From Rhytidiadelphus loreus (Eukaryota; Streptophyta; Bryopsida; Hypnales; Hylocomiaceae), in the NCBI GenBank assembly GCA_947034895.1, contig OX344761.1, forward strand, positions 26,548,863 to 26,612,862: a stretch of DNA of 64,000 nucleotides. The letters run 5' to 3'. The position numbers and the translations under genes are program-made. Shown piece after piece: positions 35,638 through 47,570 of the stretch (positions within the stretch are counted from its first letter, which is position 1; every line of letters begins with the position of its first letter). Under the pieces are notes generated by a model. The model was given only the letters and a program-made list of their open reading frames with translations, did no database searches and was not told the origin of the DNA.

Positions 35638-38415
35638 TGTAAAGTTTTGTTGTTTAAAAATCTCATTGATAGTAAGATATTTGTCATGACCTTTTCTTTA
35701 ATTTACTTTGCAAATGTATAGATCATCTTTGAAAATTTAGAAAAATGTATGTATCCCACAACTTCTCAAGTTAATGATTTGCTTTGAAATTTAATTGAAA
35801 ATTCATGGGAAAAAAACTTTTAATTCAAAAAGGTTTTCTTGTTGCCTTACTAATTGATATTGAGAACAAAAAGTCTAAATTGGACATCACTTTGTAACTA
35901 CTAATCCAAATTTTATGAAATTTGTATTGCATTCAAGACAACTTCTATATGCATTTATATGCAAAATTCCAATTGACGGTTCAAAAAATTGTGATTGCAA
36001 TTGCCTAACCAAAATTTGTTAAAGTGTAACAACATCTCTTAGTCATTTAGGTGCTACATTTTTAGATGCCCATTTTTTTTGCATATCCAAAAATTTAATT
36101 TGTGTGTGCATATGACTTCAAATGCATTTTCTATGAATTATTAAGTATTTAGTTGGCCCCAAATATTAAATGTTTGTAATTATTGAATGCTTGATAAAGT
36201 GTTGCCACTTTGTAGTTTTAGTGGCACTTGAAGCCATGACACTTCAATTGCTTTTTGAGGGCAATGGTAAAAAAGAAGAAGCTTTTAGGCCACAAATATT
36301 GTGTTTAAAGACATCCCCCCCCCTCCTACTTTATATTACTTTAATACAACAATATATCATTTGGATTCTAAGACAAGTATGTTTTGAAGTTTTGGTGAAT
36401 TTATGAATATTTCTCGATGTTTTCCTCATCACAAAGGGATCATCCAATTTGTTTTTAAGTAATTCCAACTTAGACCTTTAGCTAATATTTTTTGTATTTT
36501 GAGGTCTTTTGCATTGACAAATATTGATTCCAATTGAGGCACTACAACGAAAGTGTTGTGAATGTTTAGGAGTCATTTTTTCTAAAATTTAATCCACATA
36601 AGGGTTTGGAATAATCCCTACAATAAACGCCTATATGATTGAGAATTGACACCAATTTTTAAGAACAATCAATGAGAGTTGAACATTACAACATACTACA
36701 AACTCATAAAAAATTAAAATTAAAAATTTCAAAACGGAAAATTCTCCATAAGAAATTAATATTATTCCAATGAAAACCTTTAGGTTGAAACACATTTTAA
36801 TCAACTAATATTTTTGTGTATTGACAAATTTTCCCTTTTATAATCTATATAGACTAAAGTATCATAATTGATTGATTCATCTACATTTAGGTCTTGAATA
36901 AGCACTACACCATAATAAAATGCCACAAGTTAATAGGAGCAACCGAGGGAGCAACCAATGAGAGTTAAAGTATTTTTTGTGGCTTAAATATTGAAACATT
37001 CAAAACTATAAAAAAAATTATACGAAGTTGAAAACTATTTCTTTTCAAACTAGAAGTTTTATTTCTTCTTCATGGATTATGATTTTGAAACTATGGTTAC
37101 TACTTTTAGGGGTCCTTGGTGATTCTACCTTTTTGAAATAATTTTGGAAGGTATAGGTGTTCAAATAGGGTGATGATCTTCTAACTATTTTGTTCTTGTG
37201 CACAATCATCTAGTTAATTTTCTCTCACAATCTTTCTCAGCTCTTGTCTTATATTCATCTCATTTTGGACGGAGAGCTTTGTATACAAATATTAAATTTT
37301 GCTTGTAGAGAATGATTATAGATTTGAAATCTATATGTTGTTTATTCTGATTCATTTAACGTCAAAACTGATATTTTTTCAACACTACTTATTTGGTGCA
37401 CTTTCATTACCTCTCATTCTTGGATAAATTCCATTTGTTGCTAAATTTTTATGAAGATGTTGCACTTCAAATCCACCTTTTCACGTTTTTGTGATGTTTA
37501 TGGAAAATACATTCCCAACAACAATAAGTTTGTCTTGATCTCCAAAACTGGTTTCAATAACAATTATTTCTAGACTTTGATTTTGGAATGACAATGTGTG
37601 AAAATAAATCGTCTCTTAAATACCCAAGGTCCTAGATGGTTGTCATTGGCAGTGGAAAGAGCAACAAAGTCCTAATTAGTAATAGGAGGTTCTTGACTTA
37701 TATACAATGATGGTTGTGAGATAAGTTTTAGTCCAGTCTTATGTGATACTATATTAATTCCAAAATGCCCTAGGACATTTCTGGCAAAAATTGTCACTTT
37801 CTAATGTAAGATTATAGCAATTGAAGTTAGAAAAAATAAATTATTGCGCCTAACAAAGTCAACAAACATTGACTCATTTTGAAGTGAAATTATTGCACTA
37901 AATATAGTAGTTTTAAGACAATTTCATATTATATTATGTTAGTTGCATACTTGCCAAATTTTAGAAGTGAAAGGAGGGCTTAGCACAAACATTGTGAAGT
38001 TGCTTGACATGCCCAAAAACTGTTGAGCTTGATTTGAGGTTACTACATCTAAAATCACATGAATAAGCTCTGAGGCATAACTAATATGCTCTAGAAAATG
38101 AACAACAATTTTTGCACATTGGTGAAGGACTATGAATCAAAATGCAAGTGGTTCTATAATTTGGGAAGCATTGTGAATTAGTTACAAATTATTTCTAAAG
38201 GTGCAAGATGTAGGAGGCTAAAAGTGTAATGTAGGTGATGCCAAAATCCATTTGATGCATGTTAAGAAATGACACTAGTAGTATCAAAAGATGTCACAGA
38301 GAAGAAATTAAACAAAATAAATTGTACCCAAAATTGGCCACTTGTAAGGTCGCCACTTCCACAGTACTATAAATAGAAATGCTCACTATCCAAAATGGTT
38401 CTTAACTCCACATTA

Positions 38416-38866
38416 GAGTATCTCCAATGTAGAGACGGGAACATGCACAAAATCCAGATTTTGAAGTGGAGGTAGGGAGACCTCATTCCATTCTAGCGAC
38501 TTTTGATAAAAAAAAATTGGCCCAATGCAAAGTTAGCAATCCAAACCTCAAATGCACCTTTACCACATTATAAAAAGAAAGAGAAGAAAAGATTCTACAT
38601 TAAATAAAGACCTTTCACGCAAAAAGGAGGACTTCCGATTTATTAGCGTAGATAACGATGTTGAAAAAGTACGACAATGATGTCTTTTGCTACTGTGAGA
38701 CACCTTGCAAGTACTTCGTATTTTGCCAAATTTTCGGGTCGGGAATGAAAAATAGTGGGGCCAGGAATAAAGAATGACCAATGTCAGTTGCATTGGGGTT
38801 TGTTTTTTTAGTGGCCCCGTCATCATGTGGTTTACGTGCTTGTTCTTGGCTACATTGGAGCTACTC
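38416..38866. mobile_element. PIF/Harbinger (Tourist)-like element, unit B copy
   Basis: Paralogue of 32782-33231: left terminus GAGTATCTCCAATGTAG after TTA (38413-38415), right terminus TACATTGGAGCTACTC before TTA (38867-38869). Confidence 0.7.
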
Positions 38867-39142
38867 TTACACTTGTCCTTCTAATGCTCACCATTTCCAT
38901 TTTGGGTATCCTCCTTCTTCGGTTTCCCTTCAAAACTAGGGGTTGGTTTTCAAGAGTGGTCGCCATTTTAGGTGTAGTTTCCTTACATCTCCCCTTTGGT
39001 CCATACTTGGCCAACAAATAGACCGAGTCTTGATTCTCACCAGCCTCCAATAAAGGTCCAGAGTTGAGAGCGAATTCTTCTTCATCTTCCAGATCAGTCC
39101 GCTTTTTTATGAATCTGCATGTCCTAAGTACAGTTGTAAATC

Positions 39143-40220
39143 AATTACTTCTTCTACACTCCACACGTCCGCATCCAAACTTTAAGTACGTTAACTTAAC
39201 TGAACTTACTTGAAGACGTTGGAGTTATGAAATCAAGACTCTAGTTATTAATTTATAGCGTACAAATTTCCCTTAAAATGCGTCAACTGGAAGTGCAAGT
39301 AAAGTAAGTTATGGGTCAGACCACCCATACCTGATCACTTAAGCATCTGTGGAACAGATGCTGAGCAGTTGAGTGTGATGGAAATTTTCTTCCATGTAGG
39401 GAGATAGAAAATATTGGGATTGCAAAATTTTCAGAATTTCATTTGCAAAACTGAATTTTTTTTGAATTTTTTAGAAGGCAAAAAGTTTTCCAAACCAGTA
39501 CATGACATCTAGAGTCTTGCAATTCTACTCATAGGGGAGACTACTTCCTACTCATCCATACAAATTTCAAAATAATAAATGCTGTAATCCATGGCATTCA
39601 GCAATTGTTCCTTGCAGCCTTGCATGTTGTGCATGGCAATTTTTTTTTTGTGAACCATGTTTGGGAGGTTTTGTTTTGTGAACCATGTTTGGTAATGGGT
39701 GCTCTCACTCTACCTCCTTTTGTTAACATTTGATTCTGAGTAAGTTATAAGCAAGACATTGAACTCCAACTCTTTTTGCAACAACTACCACAAACAAACA
39801 GAGTTATAAAGTAAAGATAAATGGAGTAGTGGGAACAAGGCCAACTGCTAAAGCCTTGACTAAATCTAGCATGTGCTTTTTTGAGCAATATTTCACTCAA
39901 AAGAGATGCAATTTGGGGGGAGGGGAGGCGATATATTCCCCATTCATTTTCAGTGTGAATGAAATTGTTGATTTTGCTGCATGTTTCAAGGACAATATTG
40001 CTGTTTTTTATGGGATGAATGCACACTCTTTGGGATGAATAATTTAAATTTCATTCATATTGTGCACATTTCATCCTTTGATAGATTCAAACAACTGTGT
40101 CACTCCAATGAAGCAAAGATTGCTTTCTGTGCTGCTAAAAAAATAAATGCAAAAAAAAAGTCCTTGCTTGAGTGTATGTACAGTACAATCTGTGCTCAGT
40201 CAGTGTGGCCTCAATGACTT
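39143..40220. other. Intergenic DNA
   Basis: Largely non-repetitive within this window and no protein recognised in the short frames (for example 39745-40026 minus, 39829-40038 plus). Confidence 0.4.
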
Positions 40221-40265
40221 CATAGAAATCATCATAGAAATCATCATAGAAATCATCATAGAAAC
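40221..40265. repeat. 12-bp tandem repeat (CATCATAGAAAT)
   Basis: Nearly four perfect copies of the 12-bp unit. Confidence 0.9.
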
Positions 40266-40564
40266 CTACGCTAGACAACTCCCCAGCGTTTTAAAGTGCA
40301 TCAGAAATATAACGAATTGATGAGCTTCACACGAGAGATTCGGGTACCTTTCATGACACCGTTGGAAGCTGAAAACAGTGACTGTATGTATAAATCATTC
40401 ATTAGAAAGCGCCGTGACTGAGGGGATGCATGTTTAAAAAATAAAATAAACGAAATTTATATACAAAGCATGAACAGAAGCTTGTTGCTTCTTCTTGTCC
40501 TTTGCAAAGTTGAAGCATAACTTACATGGGTTTCTGTGTCCCTGAAACTGGAAGAGATGAGTTG

Positions 40565-40570
40565 CACGTG
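40565..40570. promoter_or_regulatory. G-box CACGTG
   Basis: A palindromic CACGTG followed by CCACGG, about 210 bp upstream of a TATA-like box at 40776. G-boxes bind bZIP and bHLH factors in plants. It could belong to the promoter of the unidentified transcript proposed at 40815-41200, but chance occurrence is possible. Confidence 0.35.
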
Positions 40571-40775
40571 CCACGGATTCGTGTCTTTGAAATTCAAGCT
40601 TCACAAAAGAGAATTTTCTGCCACCAAGAGCAGCAGAAGTGTCACTTAAAACTTAATTAGTTAACGACGAGGGTTGAGTGAATTCAAGTTCGATGCACGG
40701 AAAGCGCACTCAATTCCGTGCTTCTAAAGACTCATCATCACAAAACTGCGGACTTAGTTAAAGCAGATGGATGCC

Positions 40776-40785
40776 TATTTAAAAG
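40776..40785 (+). promoter_or_regulatory. TATA-like box of an unidentified transcript
   Basis: TATTTAAAAG on the plus strand, followed after about 240 bp by an ATG frame (41016-41234) in a pyrimidine-rich context. The surrounding 40.3-40.8 kb is not duplicated elsewhere in the window and is less AT-rich than the desert, as a promoter would be. Confidence 0.3.
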
Positions 40786-41015
40786 TACCAGAGTACTAAC
40801 ACTGGTACGTTGTACAGAATTTGGGACCGTCAACCACCCCTCAGTCTCATCTTCTTTTTCTTTATGAAAAAAGAAGAAGAAGTGCAGCCAAAGAAAACTC
40901 TGTACTACTTCAATTTGCTTCTCTTTCTTTTTCTTTCCTTTTATCGGTAACCCACACAAGCGCTGGACACAAAGAAACAGCATCTGTTTCTTCAATCTGC
41001 TTTCTCTTTAGCCAC

Positions 41016-41165
41016 ATGAGGAGTTTTGAGAGAAGTGATGGACCAACTCTTTCTTATCCTTTGAATGGGTACAATTCCCTACGACTGCAAACTCAAAGTC
41101 TAAGGCAAACAAATAATGGAGTTTGTGTCAACGTCAAAGGCTCCAAACTTGGGTTTGAAGTCTCC
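41016..41165 (+). pseudogene. Orphan first-exon-like frame, duplicated
   Basis: An ATG frame translating MRSFERSDGPTLSYPLNG... stays aligned for about 47 codons with a minus-strand frame at about 56214-56070 (RSFERSQGPALSYPLNGWYN...). The second copy has GTG in place of the ATG, one extra codon and many replacement changes; after SKLG the two differ by a frameshift. Both copies then reach CCAGGTCAGGTATG, a possible splice donor. I do not recognise the protein and found no downstream exons. A decayed first exon or a non-coding transcript are both possible. Confidence 0.25.
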
Positions 41166-43930
41166 CAAATATTGTGTACGTGGGAGCAAAGTGCTCCAGG
41201 TCAGGTATGTTCACCAATCTCCCATTCTATCTGAGTCGCACATACTTGAAGGTTCCATATGCTACCTTTCGCATGCATCACCTTTTAATTTTGCCACACA
41301 GATGACTGACTGACCCACGACGATGATGCAAGGATATATAGTCTGGTTGTCAACAACATGAACGTGGCTGGAAAAAAAAAGGTGAAGTCAAAAGCTAAGA
41401 TAGGCTCCAATGTGCAAGTCAACCTCTCAATGCAGACAAGCATTAAATTGAGTCTACCCTAACCTGCTGGCTTTTAAAATTTTTATTCTGGAGCTTTATG
41501 GCTTTCCAGGGTTGCCAAGCTTGATAAGATGAGTTGTGGCTGACTCCGCCTCGACATTTTTTTGGGGGGGGGAGACGATGTGGATTTTGGATCCCTGATT
41601 TGATCCCCTTGCCGGTTGCAACTTTGCGTCTGCAATATGGTCGCTTCAGGAGCCTTCTAAATGTGTGAGGAGTGCATGAATGGCAGTACAGGAGCTCTGA
41701 ATTTGGCATTGCAAGCGTTTGTAGTCCGAGAGTGTGTATCCATGGTGTTGCACCTTGTTTTTTTTAAGTTGGAGGCCATGAAATATCTCATTTCAAGAGA
41801 CTGACACTTCCAGGCCTCAAGGATGATGGATTAGGGAGGCTCCAAACAGTTTTCAGCAACAGTTCAGAGTCATTCTATTCCATCAAAAACGTTCACATAC
41901 TTGTTTCTTATTTTGGTTGATCAAAGGGGTTCATTCAAATGTGGACAAGGATTATGGTTTAATCTTCTTATGTCTACTAGTCCATGGGACACAAAGCTTA
42001 AGACTTGGCCTCAAACGAGGAATGAAGCAAGACCAAGGCAATGCTCAATTGCAAAGTGGAGTTTGGTATGATGCTAACTTGAAGTGTTTTAATTTGTACC
42101 AATAATTGGCATATTCCAAAGCAAAAATGAGAAGTTTTCCTCACTTGTAACCTAACTTTCCAAACTTGGGACCCAGATTAACAATTCTCCCTTCCTTAGT
42201 TGCTTTTTCCCGCTCATTATTGAAGCTCCTCATCTTGGAAAGAAAGGAGAAAGAACTTATCAGTCCCTAAACTTGATTAGCTTAGGAAAGAAAGAAGGTA
42301 ATTCATTTGTAGTAATGTATGTGAAGACTCAGAGAACCAATCAAGTCTTGTGCACTGCAAGCAACAAAATTGTGTGTTGGTGCACTGCTTTAGCTTTGTT
42401 GGCTTTTCATTTTGCTTGGAAACCCAAATCATCGCTTGACTGTGTGGTTTAAGTGAAGGCGTTGGGGTTGTGTGTTTAAAGCACACAAACATGTATTATT
42501 CAATTGAGGGTTAGGATCATAGTGATGAATTTGAATGATACAACAACAGCAGGAACTAATCTTTGAACAATTGTTCCTGCTGACCAACTTGAATGAAGAA
42601 TTTGGGCCTCTTTGAATTGGGGACCCTACATCCTAATCCACTTTGTAGTTGATAGTGTGAGAAAATAGGAGAACCAACATTACCTTCTTTTCCCCCATGA
42701 AATCCACGACTTGGCTGAGCACGATTGCTCAACAAATTTTCACATTCTATAGGATCCTTCACCAATTTTCCACCTCCATGTACATTTTTTAAATTGCTTT
42801 TCATGAAGTCTCCCCGAAATAATATAAAACATATAATTCAAAGTCAAAGGTGCAAAGGCAAGGCCACAGCATCACAAATTCTATGTTTTTTTTGTCTTTA
42901 CAAAAGCCCCATCTGAGGCCCTACCTGGGTATGTTGTATCTTATCAAGCAAGAACAACACGTTGCCGGGTGAAAGTTTGTTAACAGGAAACTAATAAAAA
43001 GCAAGCTGAGTGGAGATGGAATGAGGAAAGGGAATGTTAGGTATGTGACGGAGTCAGTGTGGATAGGAAGTTGTAGAAACTGAAATGAGATTCTTCTTTC
43101 CTTCTTCCAATCGGGTGTTGTTGTTTTGGTACCTGAAGAGAAAAGGATGCTCCATTTCATTCAACCATTCTCTCACGAGGAGATGATGTGGTGTAGTTTT
43201 GGGCGAGACAATGTTGATTTTGGATCCCTGATTCCTCTCCCTGATCACAACTTTCTTCTGCAATGTGGTTGCTGAGGTTTCTAAATGTGCGCCTCTGAGT
43301 GAAGGGCAGTTCCAATACAAGTTCCTGGCTTTGGCATTGGCAAGTGTTTGTAGTCCGAGAGTGTGTGTCCGCGGTGCCGTACCTTATTTGTTTTCAAGTT
43401 GGAGGCTATGAAATATCTCGTTTCAAGTGACTGTGCCACTTCCAGGCCTCAAGGATGATGGATTAGGTCAATGTTGAGAGTTTGTGGGGAGACTCCAAAC
43501 AGTTTTCAGCAACAGTCCAGAGTCATTCTATTCCATCAAAAGCATTCATAGACTTGGTACTTAGGTTGGTTGATCTAACTAAAGGGGTTCATTCAAATGC
43601 GGAGAAGGAGTATGGTCTACTCTTCTTATGCCTACTAGTCAATATATGGGACACAAAGCGTAAGATGCAAAACGAAGGCAATGTTCAATGCAAAGTGGAG
43701 TTTGGTACAATGCTAACCCAAAGAGTTTTAATTTGTATCCATAATTGGTATATTCCTAAGCAAAAATGAGCAGTTTTCCTCTCTCTTGTAACCAGCTTAC
43801 CAAACTTGGGATCCAAATTAATAAATCTCCCTTTCTTCGGTGCATATATTTCTCCACTCCTTATTGAAGCTTCTTTTCATCTTGCAAAGAAAGGAGAACA
43901 AACTTATCACAATCCCTAAACTTGATTAGC

Positions 43931-44871
43931 TTACCCCCTAAAGGACCATTGTCCCTTCGGGGGACAAATGTGTTTTCGGGCAGGTACCTGCGGGCTGAAA
44001 TTTTCTCCTGATTTTTCGAATTTTTTTTTAGAGGTAGAAAAGTTGATGAGCTTCGTGGGAATATAATTTTTTTCAAAATCGGTGCCCGGGAACAATAGTT
44101 ATGACCAAATAAGCTCAAACGAGGGGACGGCGGGCAGCTCGGGCAGCCAGAAAAAAATGGACAAAAATTTGAATTTTATTTTTAATATTATTTTTTCTCA
44201 TAGATTATATTATTGTCTATCCGGAAAGCTTTTATTCATTTCATTTGGATCTGTTATGAGAAAGTTATGGACATTCTTGTTTTTCGGGCAGTTAGAGCAT
44301 CTTCTTGAAAAAATAACTTGTAGGATTCATTTCTGAATGAAATTTTTCAAATTTTTCAATTTTTATTTTTTCCATGGTCTGATTTACTTGCTAGAACAAT
44401 CTCACCATTGGGATTAGTGCATTTTAATTCCATCTAAAATTTATGAATATTTTAGATTTTCCTTCTATCTCATACCTACTTCTACTTAACAATTTTTTAA
44501 GAATGATAATTAATTTTTTTATAAATTTTTTTTCTTACCTAGACTCTCAACTCAATTCTCCACTATAAAGATTTAAAGCTCAAAACTGTGTAGCGAAAAA
44601 ATTTGAAGTTAAAAATGTTCAAAGTCAAAAAATCTAGTCCCGCAATGTGCTGAATTTTTTTTTTGTCCACTTTAAACGCAGATATCTTGCAATCTGAGCG
44701 GTCAAAAATTCTGAAATTTTTTCCACACACTCTCATACTAGTTAGGTGTAAGATCCTATGGTTAGATATGGAAAAAAAAACAGTGTTTCAATTTTTTTTA
44801 CTCCTTGCTATAGGTATGGCAGTTTTGAGTGTTTTAAGGCAGAAAAAAGGCCTTGGTCCTTTAGGGGTTAA
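43931..44871 (+). mobile_element. TTAA/CCCCTAAAGG element (family A) in the left arm
   Basis: About 0.93 kb from TTACCCCCTAAAGGACCATTG at 43931 to GGCCTTGGTCCTTTAGGGGTTAA at 44849-44871. Left hairpin GTCCCTTCGGGGGAC; interior strings GGGAATATAATTTTT and AATCGGTGCCCGG; motif CAATCTGAGCGGTCAAA at 44690-44706. The left TTAA has become TTAC. Compared with the related unit at 42270-42360, about 60 bp next to the insertion is missing, so the empty site is not clean. No coding capacity. Confidence 0.75.
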
Positions 44872-45006
44872 GTCTTGTACTAATGTGTTGTGTGGTGTAT
44901 GTGAAAGCGTTGGGTTGTGTTTGCATTTGAAGCACACAATCATGTATTCAATTGAAGTTAGGAGGATAGTGATGTATTTGAATGATACAACAAGGGCATG
45001 AACTAA

Positions 45007-45453
45007 GGTAAACCAACCCATTATCGTTAGTTTCCCAATTCATTAAGCAGACCAGCCCAATTTCGTCACCTAACTTTATCCAAAAAACATCCACATCTGT
45101 CCAAAAAACACCTTAATCCATTCTTCTTATGATAGAAATTAAAGCATTCTATAATAAAATCTGATTTTTTTATAACAATGAGGAATAATGTGTCACTCCA
45201 TTAATGGTGAATATTTTGTACTTGACTTGGGCGCTTATGGGTTCATTAGGGAACATTTATTACTCTAGTCTACTAGCAGTTTTGTAATTTCAGGCTGATT
45301 ACTTCAAAAATTCACAGAAATTACAGTTTTCATTGAAAAATTATAATTCCACTTGGGTTTGATTTGTGAAACAAGCACACACCTCGGAGAATTGGCCCCA
45401 AGATATTCAGATTACAATTGGGGGGGGGGGGGGGTTGATAGGTAGTTCTACCT
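45007..45453. mobile_element. AGGTAAACC-ended MITE, copy 1
   Basis: 447 bp between TAA at 45004-45006 and TAA at 45454-45456. The sister unit has the uninterrupted site GAACTAATCTTTGAAC at about 42552. Left terminus GGTAAACCAACCCATTA; the right terminus ends GTTCTACCT. The related copy at 60366-60827 has the better-preserved right end TAATGGACTGGTTTACCT. A TWA-type 3-bp duplication suggests PIF/Harbinger. A G15 run sits at 45420-45434. Confidence 0.65.
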
Positions 45454-45759
45454 TAATCTTTTGAACAATTGCTTGTGCTCAACAACCCGAGGAAGAATTT
45501 AATTCGGGCCTCTTTTAATTGAATGGGGACCCTACATGAAATCCACATATTAGTGGGAGCAAATAGGAGGACCTGTTTTTTTTTCCTTCTTTTTTCCCCT
45601 TCTTTCCCTTCATTTTTTCCCAACAAATCCATGACTTGGCTGAGCACCGTTGTTCAACAGATTTTTACATTCTACTATTGTTCACCAATTTTTCACATTC
45701 GCGTACATTTCTTATTGCTTTTAATGATGTCTCCCCCAAATAATATGAAATATATAATT

Positions 45760-47570
45760 CAAAGTCAAAGTTGCAAAGGTCACAACATCACGAATTCTAT
45801 TTTATCTTTACGAAAGCCTCATCTGAGGCCCTACCTGGGTATGTTGTATTGCACAAGAACAATGTGTCTTGAACTTCGATGGTGAAAGTTTGTTAACTGG
45901 AAACTAAAAAAGCAGAATGCAGATGGAACAAGGAAATGGAATGTTAGGTACCGGAGACTGTGGATAGAAAGTTAAAAGAAAAACAAGACAATTCTTTCCT
46001 TCTTCCACTGGGGGGTGTTTTAGTACCCAAAGTGAAGGATGTTCAATTCCATTGAAGGATTCTCACCAGCAAATGCTATAGGTGGTTTTAATCATCTCAT
46101 CAGACTTGTTCTGGGTCCCATATACTTTTGGAAAGCATTACCTGAGGTAGAATGTTGCCATTGCCATGTTCAATTGTTCCACATATTATTCTGATCCTCA
46201 AATAATTGAAAAAACGGATCACTTTTCTTTGGAAGAAGTGAAGACCGACCGTCAACGCTAAAAAAAATGAACTGGTGGACAAGAAAATGAAGCATGTCGT
46301 ATGCGTGTGTCATATGTACTAATAAGCTTACAAGTATGAAAGTCAAAAGAAAAAGATTTTGGTAATTTTGCTTTACTAAAAAGAAGGATTATGCCCCACC
46401 CGGTAGTTAGAGGAGTCTGGAAAACGGAGACACAGGTGAGTGCCTCTGTGTCTCTTATGATGTCCATTTGCCTAATAAATGACCTGATGATGGCCCCCAA
46501 GATCCTCACAACCGGGTCTAGCAAACCTGGCAACCCTAAAAGGAGCAGCTCTGGATGTCTGGATGGATGAGTGTTTGGACCGTCAAAAAGTTTCATCCAA
46601 GGAGAACTCAAATCTCTTACTAATGGGGAGAGGTGTGAATCCATCACAAAGTTTCCATGAAGAAGAAATCAATAGTAGCATGAATTACTTTGTGAAAAGG
46701 TTATTTGTTCATGACCCCACATGAAAGTCTATATGGAAGCTCTCAATTTCATTAGGCGGTTGAATTAACCTTGTAATGTTGAAATCCTTTTTCAATTTTT
46801 GTGTAAATTTCTTTTACCTATATCTTTGAACAAATGATTTTCCTCAATTTCCTCAAATTGGTCTGAATGTTGATGGTTTTAACATCTTATTTACCTCAAT
46901 AATACTTTGGTTTGAAGGATTCAAATATGACTTGGATGAATGAAAAGTTATTTGGGCACAACATTCCCTTCCAATGATTATATTCATCATTTAGAAAATC
47001 ACTTTGGTGGGCACGTAGGGACAAAAGTAGTCTAAACCATTTGCTTCCCAAGTATGTTATAGAAGGGGCCTTGTGAAGTGTTACCAATAAAACCCCTAAA
47101 ACCATCTTCATCTTCATCTTCATCTTTACTCATGATACAATATAGCTATAGAGTAAATGAGGCTTTGATTCAGGAATAATTTTGACGGCCTTTTCAAATA
47201 CACAAGTTGAAGGTAGATCTCAAAGCTCTAGGCTATAGTGTCAAGGTTTGGTGTCAAAGGATTCACGTAGGCATTAGCTAGCTTGATTCCTATATTGCCA
47301 TTGACATCAAGCCTCGACACTATAGCTTGATGCTCCAAGATTTCCTTTTTCTACTAACGATTCAATCTAACAAGGATGCATCTATATACCAATTTAAAAG
47401 CCCTTTCTAGTCCCCATTTTTAGAATACACACAATTTACGAAAGATCTGGATTTGCTTTCTGAAGATTTCCAATTGACTACAAATTTAAAAAATAACCTC
47501 TGAATATGATTTTCATCATGTTTATGCAAATCAGATAAATTGTAAAATAGGGCACCTTGAACCATGAACA
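45760..47570. repeat. Segment repeated directly at 60.99-63.46 kb
   Basis: Shares in order GGCCCTACCTGGGTATGTTG, CTTTTCTTTGG...GTGAAGACC, GACAAGAAAATGAAGCATG, AATTACTTTGTGAAAAG, GTCAAGGTTTGGTGTC and GAAGATTT...CAATTGA with 60990-63460. The first ~1 kb is also part of the inverted arms, giving three copies. The downstream copy carries the extra TTAA element at 62892. Confidence 0.7.

Larger units (their letters stand above)
33508..39142. repeat. Tandem segmental duplication, unit B (5.6 kb)
   Basis: Second, shorter copy of unit A (24236-33507). The head-to-tail junction at about 33508 reads GTTGTAAATTTGACTACATG, joining the unit end (CAGTTGTAAAT, repeated at about 39142) to the unit start (AATTTGACTAC, also at 24236), with AAAT microhomology. 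It lacks four segments of unit A and carries two private insertions (33834-34017 and 35360-35637). Confidence 0.85.
40815..46720. repeat. Large inverted duplication, left arm
   Basis: Matches the reverse complement of 50705-56428 over most of its length. Shared landmarks include ACCGTCAACCACCCCT (40826), GGCCCTACCTGGGTATGTTG (42917 and 45821 here; reversed near 52005 and 53820 in the other arm), CCTAAACTTGATTAGCTTA, and GAAAATGAAGCATG. The arm consists of a first-exon-like head, then two tandem related units (about 41555-43200 and 43200-46070), then a tail to 46720. Insertions private to this arm are the TTAA element at 43931 and the AGGTAAACC element at 45007. Confidence 0.8.

Noticed and set aside
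38560..39050. Minus-strand frames of 88 and 66 codons near the end of unit B
   Set aside because: They overlap the Tourist-like element and its flank; the corresponding frames in unit A are not maintained as a longer protein.
40680..40700. Possible tRNA B-box (AAGTTCGATGC)
   Set aside because: No matching A-box or acceptor stem at the right spacing; no tRNA fold seen.
46896..47123. Minus-strand frame starting MKMKMKM
   Set aside because: The start is a CATCTT microsatellite and the rest has no coding character.
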